A stretch of DNA of 64,000 bases. It comes from Tianweitania sp. UT-5YL-CI-8 (GTDB taxonomy: Bacteria > Pseudomonadota > Alphaproteobacteria > Rhizobiales > Rhizobiaceae). Below, in pieces: positions 34,577 to 43,259 of the stretch. The notes under the pieces are model-generated. The model was given only the letters and a program-made list of their open reading frames with translations. It ran no database searches and was not told the origin of the DNA. Both the position numbers and the translations under genes were made by a program. Location: NCBI RefSeq assembly GCF_030010215.1, contig NZ_JASCRR010000006.1, positions 124,001-188,000 of the forward strand, written 5' to 3'. The stretch's first letter is position 1. Every line of letters begins with the position of its first letter.

Positions 34577-36091
34577 ATGCAGCGCCCCAACATCCTCATC
34601 CTGATGGCCGACCAGTTGAACGGAACGCTGTTTCCGGACGGGCCGGCGCCGTTTCTCCATGCGCCGAACCTTAGGGCGCTTGCCGCCCGCTCGGCGCGCT
34701 TCGCCAACACCTACACCGCAAGCCCGCTCTGCGCGCCGGCGCGCGCGTCCTTCATGTCCGGGCAGTTGCCGTCGCGCACCCGCGTCTATGACAACGCGGC
34801 CGAATTCGCCTCCGACATTCCGACCTACGCGCATCATCTGCGCCGCGCGGGCTACCAGACCTGCCTGTCGGGCAAGATGCATTTCGTCGGCCCCGACCAG
34901 TTGCATGGCTATGAGGAACGGCTGACGACCGACATCTATCCGGCGGATTTCGGCTGGACGCCGGATTACACGCGGCCTGGCGAACGCATCGACTGGTGGT
35001 ACCACAATCTCGGATCCGTCACCGGCGCGGGAACGGCGGAGATCACCAACCAGCTCGAATATGACGACGAGGTCGCCTATAACACCACCCGCAAGCTCTA
35101 CGACTTGGCGCGCGGCCACGATGCACGCCCCTGGTGCCTGACGGTCTCCTTCACCCATCCGCACGACCCCTATGTGGCGCGCCGCGAATTCTGGGACCTT
35201 TACAAGGACTGCGCGGAACTTGAACCAAAGGTCGCGCCGATCCGCTTCGAGGATCAAGATCCGCATTCGCAGCGGCTGATGCTTGCCAGCGACCATGCAT
35301 CCTACAGGATCACCTCTGAGCAGGTTTGCCGCTCCCGTCGCGCCTATTTCGCCGGCGTTTCCTATGTAGACCAAAAGATCGGTGAAATCCTCGACGTGCT
35401 CAGGCGCACGCGCCAGGACGACAACACGATAGTGGTCTTCCTCTCCGACCATGGCGACATGCTGGGCGAGCGCGGCATGTGGTTCAAGATGAGTTTCATG
35501 GAGGGTTCGGCCCGCGTGCCGCTGATGATCGCAGCACCCGGACTGCCGGCGGGCCGCGTCGATGCGCCGGTGTCAACGTTGGACGTGGTGCCGACGCTTG
35601 CTGAACTCGCTGGCATCGAACTCGGCGAAATCCTGCCTTGGACCGATGGCGAAAGCCTTGTCGATGTTGCGAAGGGCGAGCGCAGCCGCGGCCCCGTGCC
35701 GATGGAATATGCTGCCGAGGGAACGGTCTCGCCGATGGTGGGGCTGCGCGACGGCCGCTTCAAGCTGACGCTGTGCGATGCCGATCCGGCGCAACTGTTC
35801 GACCTCGACGCCGATCCGCATGAACTGACAAATCTCGCGGCCGACCCCTCATACGCCGAGACGCTTGGGTCGATGACAGCAGCAGCGCGCGACCGCTGGG
35901 ACCTCGGGCGTTTCGATGCCGATATCCGTGCCAGCCAGGCGCGCCGCCACATCGTCTACGAGGCGCTGCGCAACGGCGCCTATTATCCGTGGGACCACCA
36001 GCCGTTGCAGCGCGCCTCCGAGCGCTACATGCGCAACCATATGGATCTCAACGTGCTCGAAGAAGCCCAGCGTTTTCCGCGCGGGGAGTGA
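34577..36091 (+). CDS. betC: choline-sulfatase
   Basis: A 504-residue sulfatase. The N-terminus NILILMADQLNGTLFPDG gives the metal site and SPLCAPARASFMSG supplies the formylglycine motif C-x-P-x-R (about 53-57). It also has FLSDHGDMLGERGMW and the choline-sulfatase type C-terminus (WDHQPLQRASERYMRNHMDLN). It hydrolyses choline-O-sulfate to choline and sulfate, feeding glycine betaine synthesis and sulfur supply. GGAAGA precedes the ATG. It sits after the choline-binding protein and near the LysR regulator. Confidence 0.95.
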   Translation: MQRPNILILMADQLNGTLFPDGPAPFLHAPNLRALAARSARFANTYTASPLCAPARASFMSGQLPSRTRVYDNAAEFASDIPTYAHHLRRAGYQTCLSGKMHFVGPDQLHGYEERLTTDIYPADFGWTPDYTRPGERIDWWYHNLGSVTGAGTAEITNQLEYDDEVAYNTTRKLYDLARGHDARPWCLTVSFTHPHDPYVARREFWDLYKDCAELEPKVAPIRFEDQDPHSQRLMLASDHASYRITSEQVCRSRRAYFAGVSYVDQKIGEILDVLRRTRQDDNTIVVFLSDHGDMLGERGMWFKMSFMEGSARVPLMIAAPGLPAGRVDAPVSTLDVVPTLAELAGIELGEILPWTDGESLVDVAKGERSRGPVPMEYAAEGTVSPMVGLRDGRFKLTLCDADPAQLFDLDADPHELTNLAADPSYAETLGSMTAAARDRWDLGRFDADIRASQARRHIVYEALRNGAYYPWDHQPLQRASERYMRNHMDLNVLEEAQRFPRGE

Positions 36092-36108
36092 TTGACCTCT
36101 GGTCTCAT

Positions 36109-36145
36109 ACCCCACCCCTGTCCCCTCCCCACAAGGGGGTGGGGT
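36109..36145. terminator. palindrome between convergent betC and clpS
   Basis: ACCCCACCCC (36109-36118) pairs perfectly with GGGGTGGGGT (36136-36145) around a 17-base C-rich loop. It lies in the short gap between two converging genes and could stop both transcripts, though neither side has a strong T-run. Confidence 0.55.
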
Positions 36146-36153
36146 GAATTCCC

Positions 36154-36498
36154 CTACTCCTCCGGCTCCGTCGTGAACATCAGCGGAAAGCCCATCGCCT
36201 TGCCGGCGTCGGTGGCCCGGGTGGCCTTGGTCTCGGCGACATCGCGGGTGAAGACGGCGACCACGCAGACGCCTTTCTGATGCGCGGTGATCATGACGCG
36301 GCTGGCCTGGTCCTCGCTCATCGAGAACTCGGCCTTCAGCACCATGACGACGAATTCGCGCGGGGTGAAATCGTCGTTGACCAGCATGACCTTATAGAGT
36401 TTCGGCCGTTCGAGCTTCGGCTTCACCTTAAGGCGCGGCTTCAGGGTTGTGTCATCGTCATTGCCGGCAAGACGGGGACTAGAAACGACGGCGTTCAT
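36154..36498 (-). CDS. clpS: ATP-dependent Clp protease adaptor ClpS
   Basis: A 114-residue protein with a flexible N-terminus and the ClpS core: YKVMLVNDDFTPREFVVMVLK, then VMITAHQKGVCVVAVFTRDVAETKA, including the Asn-Asp pair and the small hydrophobic pocket that binds N-degrons. It delivers N-end-rule substrates to ClpAP. The ATG at 36498 gives the usual form; TTG 36504 is possible. It lies between betC and choV; clpA is not in the window. Confidence 0.93.
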   Translation of the reverse strand: MNAVVSSPRLAGNDDDTTLKPRLKVKPKLERPKLYKVMLVNDDFTPREFVVMVLKAEFSMSEDQASRVMITAHQKGVCVVAVFTRDVAETKATRATDAGKAMGFPLMFTTEPEE

Positions 36499-36617
36499 CG
36501 GCAACTCGCGGATTGTTTCAGGAACAGCCGACCGTCACAGCAACGCATCTCGCGCGGGCGGTCAGGGCCTGCACTTAATTTAGCGCAGATTCCCGACAAT
36601 AAAAGCCCTTCGGTTTT

Positions 36618-37808
36618 CTAAGCGGCGCGGCGCAACACCGCGCTGAGCACGTCGCGGATGCCGATGGCGCCGACGAAACGCGACTGGTCATCCAACAAAG
36701 CGACCGGCGCGGTCTGTGAACGGTGCATGGCAAACATCACCGTTTTCAGCGAGGTGCCTGGATTGGCCCAGAATACCTGCGCGTCGTCCTCCGGCTGGCG
36801 CTCGACATCGTCGCAGGAGACCCAGACGGCCGGCTTGCCGTTGCGCTCCGCCGCCGCCACCAGCCCGTCGCTGTCGATCCTGAACCGCGTCGTGTTGCGA
36901 CGATCCAGCCACACCCAACCGTCGTCGCCGGCAGATTCTAGATCGCGCCGGTCGCGCATCACGTTCCACGCCGTCAGCACCGACAGCGGGTTCACATTGG
37001 CGATGAAGTCCCTGACATAGTCGTTGGCCGGCCGCAGCACGATGTCTTCGGGCGCGCCGGTCTGCACGATGCGCCCACCTTCCATGATCGAGATGTTGGT
37101 GCCGATCTTCAGCGCCTCCTCCAGATCGTGGCTGACGAAGATGATGGTCTTCTTCAACTTGTCCTGAAGCTGCAGCAATTCGTCCTGCAGCTTGGTGCGG
37201 ATCAGCGGATCGAGTGCGGAGAACGGCTCGTCCATCAGAAGGATCGGCGCTTCGGTGGCGAAGGCGCGCGCCAAGCCGACGCGCTGCTGCATGCCGCCAG
37301 ACAGTTCATGCGCGTATTTCTTCGCCCACTGGTCGAGGCCAACGAGCTTGAGCTGCGTCTGCACACGTTCGCGGCGCTCGGCATCGGGGATGCCGGCCAG
37401 TTCCAGGCCGAAGCCGACATTTTCCTCGACTGTCCGCCACGGCAGCAGCGCGAACTGCTGGAACACCATGGCGACCTGCTTCTGGCGGATGCGCCGCAGG
37501 GTTGCGGCATCGCAATGGGCGACATCCACCGTGCCCTGCCCGTCCTTGACGAAGACATTGCCCCGCGCCGGCACGTTGAGCAGGTTCACGGCCCTTAGAA
37601 GCGTCGACTTGCCAGATCCGGACAAGCCCATCAGCACCGAAATCTCACCTTCCTGCACGGTGAGGTTGGCCCCGGCGCAGCCCAGCACCGCGCCAGTTTT
37701 GGCAGCGATTTCGGCGCGGCTGGCGCCGGCATCCACCATCGCCAGCGCCTGCTTCTGGTTTTCGCCGAAGATGATGTCGACGTTGCGGAAATCGACGGCG
37801 ACGGTCAT
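36618..37808 (-). CDS. choV: choline ABC transporter ATP-binding protein
   Basis: A 396-residue ATPase of the ProV/OpuAA class. Walker A is GLSGSGKST, signature LSGGMQQRVGLARA, Walker B ILLMDEPFSALDPLIR, and a C-terminal CBS-like regulatory part (VWVSCDDVERQPEDD; SRFVGAIGIRDVLSAVL). The ATG 37808 overlaps the choW stop (ATGA); a longer frame to 38609 is a shadow of choW. It powers choline uptake with choX and choW. The C-terminal domain may sense ionic strength, as in OpuA. Confidence 0.93.
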   Translation of the reverse strand: MTVAVDFRNVDIIFGENQKQALAMVDAGASRAEIAAKTGAVLGCAGANLTVQEGEISVLMGLSGSGKSTLLRAVNLLNVPARGNVFVKDGQGTVDVAHCDAATLRRIRQKQVAMVFQQFALLPWRTVEENVGFGLELAGIPDAERRERVQTQLKLVGLDQWAKKYAHELSGGMQQRVGLARAFATEAPILLMDEPFSALDPLIRTKLQDELLQLQDKLKKTIIFVSHDLEEALKIGTNISIMEGGRIVQTGAPEDIVLRPANDYVRDFIANVNPLSVLTAWNVMRDRRDLESAGDDGWVWLDRRNTTRFRIDSDGLVAAAERNGKPAVWVSCDDVERQPEDDAQVFWANPGTSLKTVMFAMHRSQTAPVALLDDQSRFVGAIGIRDVLSAVLRRAA

Positions 37809-38662
37809 CGGGCTACTCCAGTCTGGACGCGGCTGATACGGTCGAGGATGATGGCGAGGACGACGATCGCCAGTCCGGCCTCGAGACCGAGCGGGATGTT
37901 GACCGAGTTCAGCGCACGAACCACCGGCTTGCCGAGGCCGTTGGCGCCGATCAGGGCGGCGATGACCACCATGGAGAGCGACAGCATGATGCACTGCGTC
38001 AGGCCGGCCATGATGGTCGGCAGCGCTGCTGGAAGCTCGACCTTCCACAGCAATTGACGCTTGGTGGCCCCGAACGCCTCGCCGGCTTCCAGCATCGGCT
38101 TTGGCACCGAAGTGATGCCGAGATGGGTGAGACGGATTGGCGCGGGGGCGGCAAAGATCACCGTCACGATCAAGCCTGGCGCGAGGCCGAGGCCGAACAG
38201 GATCAGCACCGGGATCAGATAGACGAAGGTCGGCATGGTCTGCATCAGGTCGAGCACCGGCTGCAGCCAGCGATAGCCGCGTTCGTTGTGCGCGGCCCAG
38301 ATTCCGATCGGCACGCCGATGGCCATGGAGGCAGCAGCGGCGGCGACGACCAGCACCAGCGTCTCGACCGTCTCTTTCCACAGGCCCTGGTTGATGATGA
38401 AGGAGAGCCCGATCACCACCGCCAGCGCCAATTTCCACGACTTCTGCAGATACCAGGCAAGTGCCGCGATCATCAGCACCAGCACGAAGGCAGGAAACCA
38501 CAGCATAATGCTGATCAGGCCGTTGAGGACGAAGGCCACGCCGCCCGCGATGGAATCGAAGAACCAGGCAAAGTTGCCGGTGAGGAAATCGAAGAACTGC
38601 TTGCCCCATCGCCCGACAGGGATTTTGAAGCTAGCGATCAGTTGCGATACGGGATCCATCAA
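37805..38662 (-). CDS. choW: choline ABC transporter permease
   Basis: A 285-residue inner-membrane permease of the ProW family with about six to seven helices and the conserved EAA-like loop (EAGEAFGATKRQLLWKVELPAALPTIMAGL). It overlaps choV by ATGA. The binding-protein gene lies upstream on the same strand, separated by palindromic element B (38701-38822), which may lower permease expression relative to the binding protein. Confidence 0.93.
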   Translation of the reverse strand: MMDPVSQLIASFKIPVGRWGKQFFDFLTGNFAWFFDSIAGGVAFVLNGLISIMLWFPAFVLVLMIAALAWYLQKSWKLALAVVIGLSFIINQGLWKETVETLVLVVAAAAASMAIGVPIGIWAAHNERGYRWLQPVLDLMQTMPTFVYLIPVLILFGLGLAPGLIVTVIFAAPAPIRLTHLGITSVPKPMLEAGEAFGATKRQLLWKVELPAALPTIMAGLTQCIMLSLSMVVIAALIGANGLGKPVVRALNSVNIPLGLEAGLAIVVLAIILDRISRVQTGVAR

Positions 38663-38700
38663 CCTCTCTTTTCATTGTTCGGCGGGAGAGTGGAGTAGTT

Positions 38701-38822
38701 GCCCCCTCACCCACTCGCTACGCTGGTCTCCTCTCCCCCAGGGAAGAGGAGAAGCGGCGGCACCGTTGCGACCTCTTCTTCCCAGCGGGGAGAAGGTGGC
38801 CCGAAGGGCCGGATGAGGGGGC
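38701..38822. repeat. palindromic element B, copy 1
   Basis: A 122-bp element with perfect 9-bp terminal inverted repeats (GCCCCCTCA at 38701-38709, TGAGGGGGC at 38814-38822) and two internal hairpins. Its right arm contains GGTGGCCCGAAGGGCCGGA, which recurs in copy 2 (43651-43766). It separates choX from choW within one operon. Confidence 0.8.
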
Positions 38823-38866
38823 TTGTAGACCATCCTCACCGGCGGTGGAGCCTTATCGGCTCGTCG

Positions 38867-39814
38867 TCAAATCCCCAATGCCGACTTGACCGCCGCGGTC
38901 GCATCGCCGCCGTCGAAGGTGGTCACGCTCTGCAGCCAGGGCTCGATCACGGTCGGATTGGCCTTCAGCCACTCGGTGGCGGCTGCTTCGGGATCGGCTC
39001 CGTCATTGAGGATCGAGCCCATGATCTCATTCTCCATCTTCAGCGAGAAGGAGAGGTTCTTCAGGAACTGGCCGACATTGGCGCATTCGCTGGTATAGCC
39101 CGCACGCACATTGGTCGAAACCGTGGCCCCGCCATAGTTCGGCCCGAACACCTCGTCGCCGCCCGACAGATATGTCATCTCGACATTGGCATTCATGGGA
39201 TGCGGCTCCCAACCGAGGAACACCACGTCGGTCTTCGAACCTGCCGCGCGCTGGACCGCAGACAGCATGCCGGCCTCGGAGCTTTCGACCAGTTCGAAGC
39301 TGCCGAGATCGAAGCTGTTCTTCTCGATCATGTCGAGGATCAGCCGGTTGCCGTCATTGCCGGCCTCAATGCCGTAGATCTTGCCGTCGAGCTTGTCCTT
39401 GAACTTGGCGATATCGGCAAAAGTCTTGAGGCCTGCGTCGAACGTGTATTTCGGCACGGCAAGCGTGTATTTCGCGCCTTCCAGATTGACCCGGACGGTC
39501 TCGACCGACTTATCTTCCAGATAGGGCTTAATGTCGGCTTCCATGGTCGGCATCCAGTTGCCGAGGAAGACATCGATGTCCTTGTTCTTCAGCGAAGTGT
39601 AGGTCACCGGCACCGAAAGCACCTGCACATCGGGCGAGTAGCCCAGCGCTTCCAGGACCACCGAGGCGGTCGCGGTGGTGGCGGTGATGTCGGTCCAGCC
39701 GACATCGGCGAAATGCACGGTCTTGCAGCTGTCGGGCTCGGCGGCGAAAGCCGCGGGCGAAGCGAGAAGCGCCGCCATACCGAACGAGACGGCCAAGGTA
39801 TTCAAACGCAACAT
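38867..39814 (-). CDS. choX: choline ABC transporter substrate-binding protein
   Basis: A 315-residue periplasmic protein with a signal peptide (LAVSFGMAALLASPAAFAAE) and ChoX motifs: DVGWTDITATTATASVVLEALGY, NKDIDVFLGNWMPTME, GWEPHPMNANVEMTYLSGGDEVFGPNYGGATV. It is closely related to the betC-linked paralogue at 33577. I chose ATG 39814 because GGGAG is 8 bases upstream; ATG 39829 lies before that site. First gene of the choXWV operon, which supplies choline for osmoprotection or catabolism. Confidence 0.92.
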   Translation of the reverse strand: MLRLNTLAVSFGMAALLASPAAFAAEPDSCKTVHFADVGWTDITATTATASVVLEALGYSPDVQVLSVPVTYTSLKNKDIDVFLGNWMPTMEADIKPYLEDKSVETVRVNLEGAKYTLAVPKYTFDAGLKTFADIAKFKDKLDGKIYGIEAGNDGNRLILDMIEKNSFDLGSFELVESSEAGMLSAVQRAAGSKTDVVFLGWEPHPMNANVEMTYLSGGDEVFGPNYGGATVSTNVRAGYTSECANVGQFLKNLSFSLKMENEIMGSILNDGADPEAAATEWLKANPTVIEPWLQSVTTFDGGDATAAVKSALGI

Positions 39815-40034
39815 CGGGTAGTCTCCCATTCTGAATTAAAGCGACGCGGGCGCTATCCGCCTTCTCGTGCTGAAACCAAACACCATTTTGCCGAGCTTAC
39901 AAGCACTTCCGCTATGCGCGCCGCGCCATGCAGTAGCCCGGATGCGCCCTCACAGACCCCGCGGGCAATAAAATATGGTGAACGGCTGCGGATTTGCTCT
40001 CCCACCCTGCCGTGCCGTCGCGATATGAAACGCC

Positions 40035-40649
40035 ATGGCAAAACTCTATTTCCACTACGCGACGATGAATGCCGGCAAGAGCACCATGTTGCTGCAGGCC
40101 TCCTACAACTACCGTGAGCGCGGCATGAACACGATGCTGTTCGTCGCCGGACATTACCGCAAGGCAGACGATGCGGGTTATATCTCCTCGCGCATCGGGC
40201 TGGAGGAGGACGCCGATATGTTCCGCGACGGCGACGATCTTCTTGCCCGCGTCGCCGAGCATCACGGCCGCGCGCCGGTGCATTGCGTCTTCGTCGACGA
40301 GGCGCAGTTCCTCCAGGAAGACCAGGTCTGGCAGCTTGCCCGCGTTGCCGACCGGCTCGACATCCCGGTCATGTGCTACGGCCTGCGCACCGACTTCCAG
40401 GGAAAGCTGTTCGAAGGCTCGCGGCAGTTGCTGGCCATAGCCGATGAGTTTCGCGAAGTCCGCACCATCTGCCGCTGCGGCAAGAAAGCGACCATGGTGG
40501 TCCGTCTCGGCGCCGACGGCAAGGTCGCCAAGCAGGGTGAACAGGTCGCCATCGGCAAGGAAGCCTATGTCTCCTTGTGCCGCCGCCATTGGGAGGAAGA
40601 AATGGGCCGCGTGAAGCCCGACGACATGTTCGGATTTGGCGGCAGCTGA
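40035..40649 (+). CDS. tdk: thymidine kinase
   Basis: A 204-residue type II thymidine kinase. The P-loop MNAGKST is at about 11-17, the Walker B-like VFVDEAQFL at about 90, then GLRTDFQGKLFEGS and a zinc-binding C-terminal region (CRCGKKA ... SLCRRHW). It phosphorylates thymidine with ATP. The gene stands alone between the choline transporter and the unknown AAA cluster. Confidence 0.95.
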   Translation: MAKLYFHYATMNAGKSTMLLQASYNYRERGMNTMLFVAGHYRKADDAGYISSRIGLEEDADMFRDGDDLLARVAEHHGRAPVHCVFVDEAQFLQEDQVWQLARVADRLDIPVMCYGLRTDFQGKLFEGSRQLLAIADEFREVRTICRCGKKATMVVRLGADGKVAKQGEQVAIGKEAYVSLCRRHWEEEMGRVKPDDMFGFGGS

Positions 40650-40791
40650 CGCGCAGCCATTTGAGACAGCCAAACGGCTCCCCAGGACAAGCCGTTGAAA
40701 AAAGCGCCTGTTTCGTTTTGACCGATGTCTTTCAACCGTGCCCGTCAATGCCTATAGTTGATGGTGAGGAGACCCCAAACCGGAGATACCA

Positions 40792-41880
40792 ATGGCAACG
40801 CTGCAGAACTTCGATGCCGAGATCGCCAAGACGAAACAGGCCGTCGAGCAGATGCGCTCCAAGATCGAGCAGTCGAGCACGGTGCTGGACAAGCTGGCGC
40901 AGTCCGATGCCAAGATCGGCGCGGCCGAATTCGACATCGAAAACGCCCGCATCACCGACGTGCTGAACCAGCAGAAGGTGATGGAAGCCAACATCGCCGA
41001 TCTCATCATCGGGCTGGAGGATGCCACCAACGTCTTCGGCACGGAATTCGAGAGCATGAAGAACTACAGCGGCTGGGAAAGCTTTGTCGGCATCTTCTCC
41101 GACCAGAGCAAGCAGCGCATGCGCACCGAGCGCGTCCGCAACATGTCGCTTTCCGGCAATCTGCAGGAACTTCTGTCCAAGTCCGACACCATCGTCGGCG
41201 TTCTGAAGGCACAGAAGCAGGTTCTCGCCGAGCGCTACAAGACCTCTGAAACCAGTCTCGGCCAGGTCATCGAGCGGCGTAAGGCGACGATCGCCAATCT
41301 CGAAGCCACGCAGAAGCGCATCGAGGAGCTCAACCCGATTCTCCTCGACGTGGAGAACCGCATCGCCGCCTCGACGAACCAGAGCGAGCGCGCGGAGCTC
41401 GAAGCCGAACGCGCCAAGCTTGCGACCGAATACAACGAGAAGCAGGCCAAGGAGCAGGAGCTTCTGGCCGAAAGCCAGACGCTGGAACGCTACACCTCGA
41501 TGTTCCAGACCTTCGTGGATTCGCTCAACAACCAGATCGCCGCGCAGAACACGCTGATCAACAAGCTGACCATCGATACCGAACAGCGCATCGTGCTCTA
41601 CAAGGCGCTCGAGGATTCGTTGAAGACGGCAGCCCAGCAGGATGTCGCGCACAAGATCAACACGCTAGGCTCCAAAGTCGACAACACAGCCGAGGAAACC
41701 ATGGCCGGCATCGGCGCCGCCTCGCAGAAGCATATCGGCGACTTGCTGGAACTGCACGGCACCAACATGAACGCGTCGGCCGACATCCAGCGCCGCAAGA
41801 AGCTCGCCGACGACGCGTTTGCCCGCCGCTTCGAAGAGGTGCTCAAGCAGCACAACGCTTCGAACTACGTGCAGTCGTAA
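40792..41880 (+). CDS. coiled-coil protein of the unknown AAA cluster
   Basis: A 362-residue, almost entirely helical soluble protein with long Glu/Lys/Gln-rich coiled coils (about 1-45, 140-240), a short less helical insert (NYSGWESFVGIFSDQSKQRM, about 84-103), and a charged C-terminal tail. GGAG precedes the ATG. It has a vague likeness to TelA-type toxic-anion-resistance proteins in layout, but I cannot confirm that. It is followed by palindromic element A and an unknown gene, then an AAA ATPase, which suggests a structural or adaptor role in that complex. Confidence 0.75.
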   Translation: MATLQNFDAEIAKTKQAVEQMRSKIEQSSTVLDKLAQSDAKIGAAEFDIENARITDVLNQQKVMEANIADLIIGLEDATNVFGTEFESMKNYSGWESFVGIFSDQSKQRMRTERVRNMSLSGNLQELLSKSDTIVGVLKAQKQVLAERYKTSETSLGQVIERRKATIANLEATQKRIEELNPILLDVENRIAASTNQSERAELEAERAKLATEYNEKQAKEQELLAESQTLERYTSMFQTFVDSLNNQIAAQNTLINKLTIDTEQRIVLYKALEDSLKTAAQQDVAHKINTLGSKVDNTAEETMAGIGAASQKHIGDLLELHGTNMNASADIQRRKKLADDAFARRFEEVLKQHNASNYVQS

Positions 41881-41922
41881 GCCGGTAAGCTTGGACGCCT
41901 GATGGGTTTTCGCCCCACGTTG

Positions 41923-42077
41923 CCCCCCTCTGTCCTGCCGGACATCTCCCCCGCATGGGGGGAGATTGGGCTCTCACGTCTGCTTTCGTCAATCGCAAAC
42001 ATTGCAGAAAAGGCGGTAGCGACCGAACTGCTGATCTCCTCCCTCGCGGGGGAGATGTCCGGCAGGACAGAGGGGGG
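41923..42077. repeat. palindromic element A, copy 2
   Basis: A 155-bp element with the same arms as copy 1 (CCCCCCTCTGTCCTGCCGGA at 41923-41942 and its reverse complement at the right end) and the same GGGGAGAT sub-hairpins. The asymmetric centre matches copy 1 only when reversed, so the two copies lie in opposite orientation. It sits between two genes of the AAA cluster and is transcribed with them. Confidence 0.85.
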
Positions 42078-42113
42078 CGCGAAGGATCGCATGCGCCGCC
42101 GAGTACATTACAA

Positions 42114-43259
42114 ATGACCCCCTCCACCGACCCCGCCGTGCACTATTTCGACTCCATCGTCGCAGCGCTCGACGGTCTGGAAATCTTCCTGCGCGACGAC
42201 CGCTCGCCGCTCTACCGGCATGACCTGATAGGGCGCGTGGTGGTGGAATATATCGCCCAGCTCGACAGCGCGTTCGCCTCATGGCGCAACCGGCTCGGCT
42301 TCATGGACAGCTTCCGCATTTCGCGCGCTGAGAGCGGTTTTCCCGTCTTCCAGAACGTGCTCGAACTGGAGAACGACCGCCGCACCGCCGGCCAGCGGCT
42401 GGCCAACATTCCGCAGCCTGACGAGTTGCGCGGCGAGATGGCCGATTTCATCCTGCGCCATAAGGCTTTCCCCGATGCGCTGCAGCGCTCCATGGCCGAG
42501 CGGCTCTATCTGGAAAGTGTCAAGGACGGCGCGAATTTCGGCCCGTTCAGCCTGTGCCGGACCGTCAAGGTGTCGGTAAACCCGAAAACGCTGCGCCCCT
42601 ACTACCTCGTGCATTGGGCAAGCTTCGACGGTTTTGCCAATTTGCCGCTGATCTACATGGCCACCATCGAGGATTCGTCAGAAGACATGGTCGCCCAGCT
42701 CGTCGGCCCCGACGGCAAGCTCAACGACAAGCTGGACATTCCCCTGCCCGTCGACGGGCTGCTCAATCCCGAGCTCGCGCTTCGCTTCGACGATTTTACA
42801 CAGAAGAATTCCGCCTACACGCTGTCGCCGGTGACGATTGCCACCAACATGGATAAGGATTTCGAGACGCTGCATCCCAAGCAGTTGCGCCGCGTCGTGC
42901 TGGGGCCGTTCTACACGGCTGGCATCACCGAGCACAATTCGACGGTGACGGAAGTGCTGTCCAAGGTGCGCAAGCCGGAAAACGCCTGGCTGCTGACCTG
43001 GACGGTGCAGGAGGTCTATTCCAAGGGCGAGATTCCCGGCCGCCGCGGCCTGTGGTCCAGCACGCCCGCAAGCGAGGAATTCTACATCAACACCGACGAT
43101 CTCGAAGCCGCCCGCCAGGGCGTCTCCAGCTACGAAAAGCACGCGCTCGTTCCGCACGAGGCCTATCAGGTTCTCTACGCCGCGGGCGAAACGGCCAAGA
43201 TCTTCAGCGGCTATAAGGTGCATATCCTGTCGCAGGGACAGGTGATCAGCGATGTTTGA
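42114..43259 (+). CDS. conserved unknown protein of the AAA cluster (381 residues)
   Basis: A soluble 381-residue protein with no recognised domain. Visible features are an N-terminal helical part (HYFDSIVAALDGLEIFLRDD), a central beta-rich region (GPFSLCRTVKVSVNPKTLRPYYLVHWASFDG) and a C-terminal strand-rich segment (LVPHEAYQVLYAAGETAKIFSGYKVHILSQGQ). The ATG at 42114 is the first Met after the palindromic element; the frame runs on upstream only through repeat DNA. It lies between the coiled-coil and AAA genes. Function unknown. Confidence 0.78.
   Translation: MTPSTDPAVHYFDSIVAALDGLEIFLRDDRSPLYRHDLIGRVVVEYIAQLDSAFASWRNRLGFMDSFRISRAESGFPVFQNVLELENDRRTAGQRLANIPQPDELRGEMADFILRHKAFPDALQRSMAERLYLESVKDGANFGPFSLCRTVKVSVNPKTLRPYYLVHWASFDGFANLPLIYMATIEDSSEDMVAQLVGPDGKLNDKLDIPLPVDGLLNPELALRFDDFTQKNSAYTLSPVTIATNMDKDFETLHPKQLRRVVLGPFYTAGITEHNSTVTEVLSKVRKPENAWLLTWTVQEVYSKGEIPGRRGLWSSTPASEEFYINTDDLEAARQGVSSYEKHALVPHEAYQVLYAAGETAKIFSGYKVHILSQGQVISDV

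Noticed and set aside
41955-42113. N-terminal extension of the 381-residue unknown protein
   Set aside because: It is encoded by palindromic element A; ATG 42114 is the first Met outside it.
41902-42117. 71-residue open frame on the plus strand and a matching minus-strand frame (41865-42092)
   Set aside because: Both are translations of palindromic element A copy 2. The minus-strand one helped to show that the two copies lie in opposite orientation.
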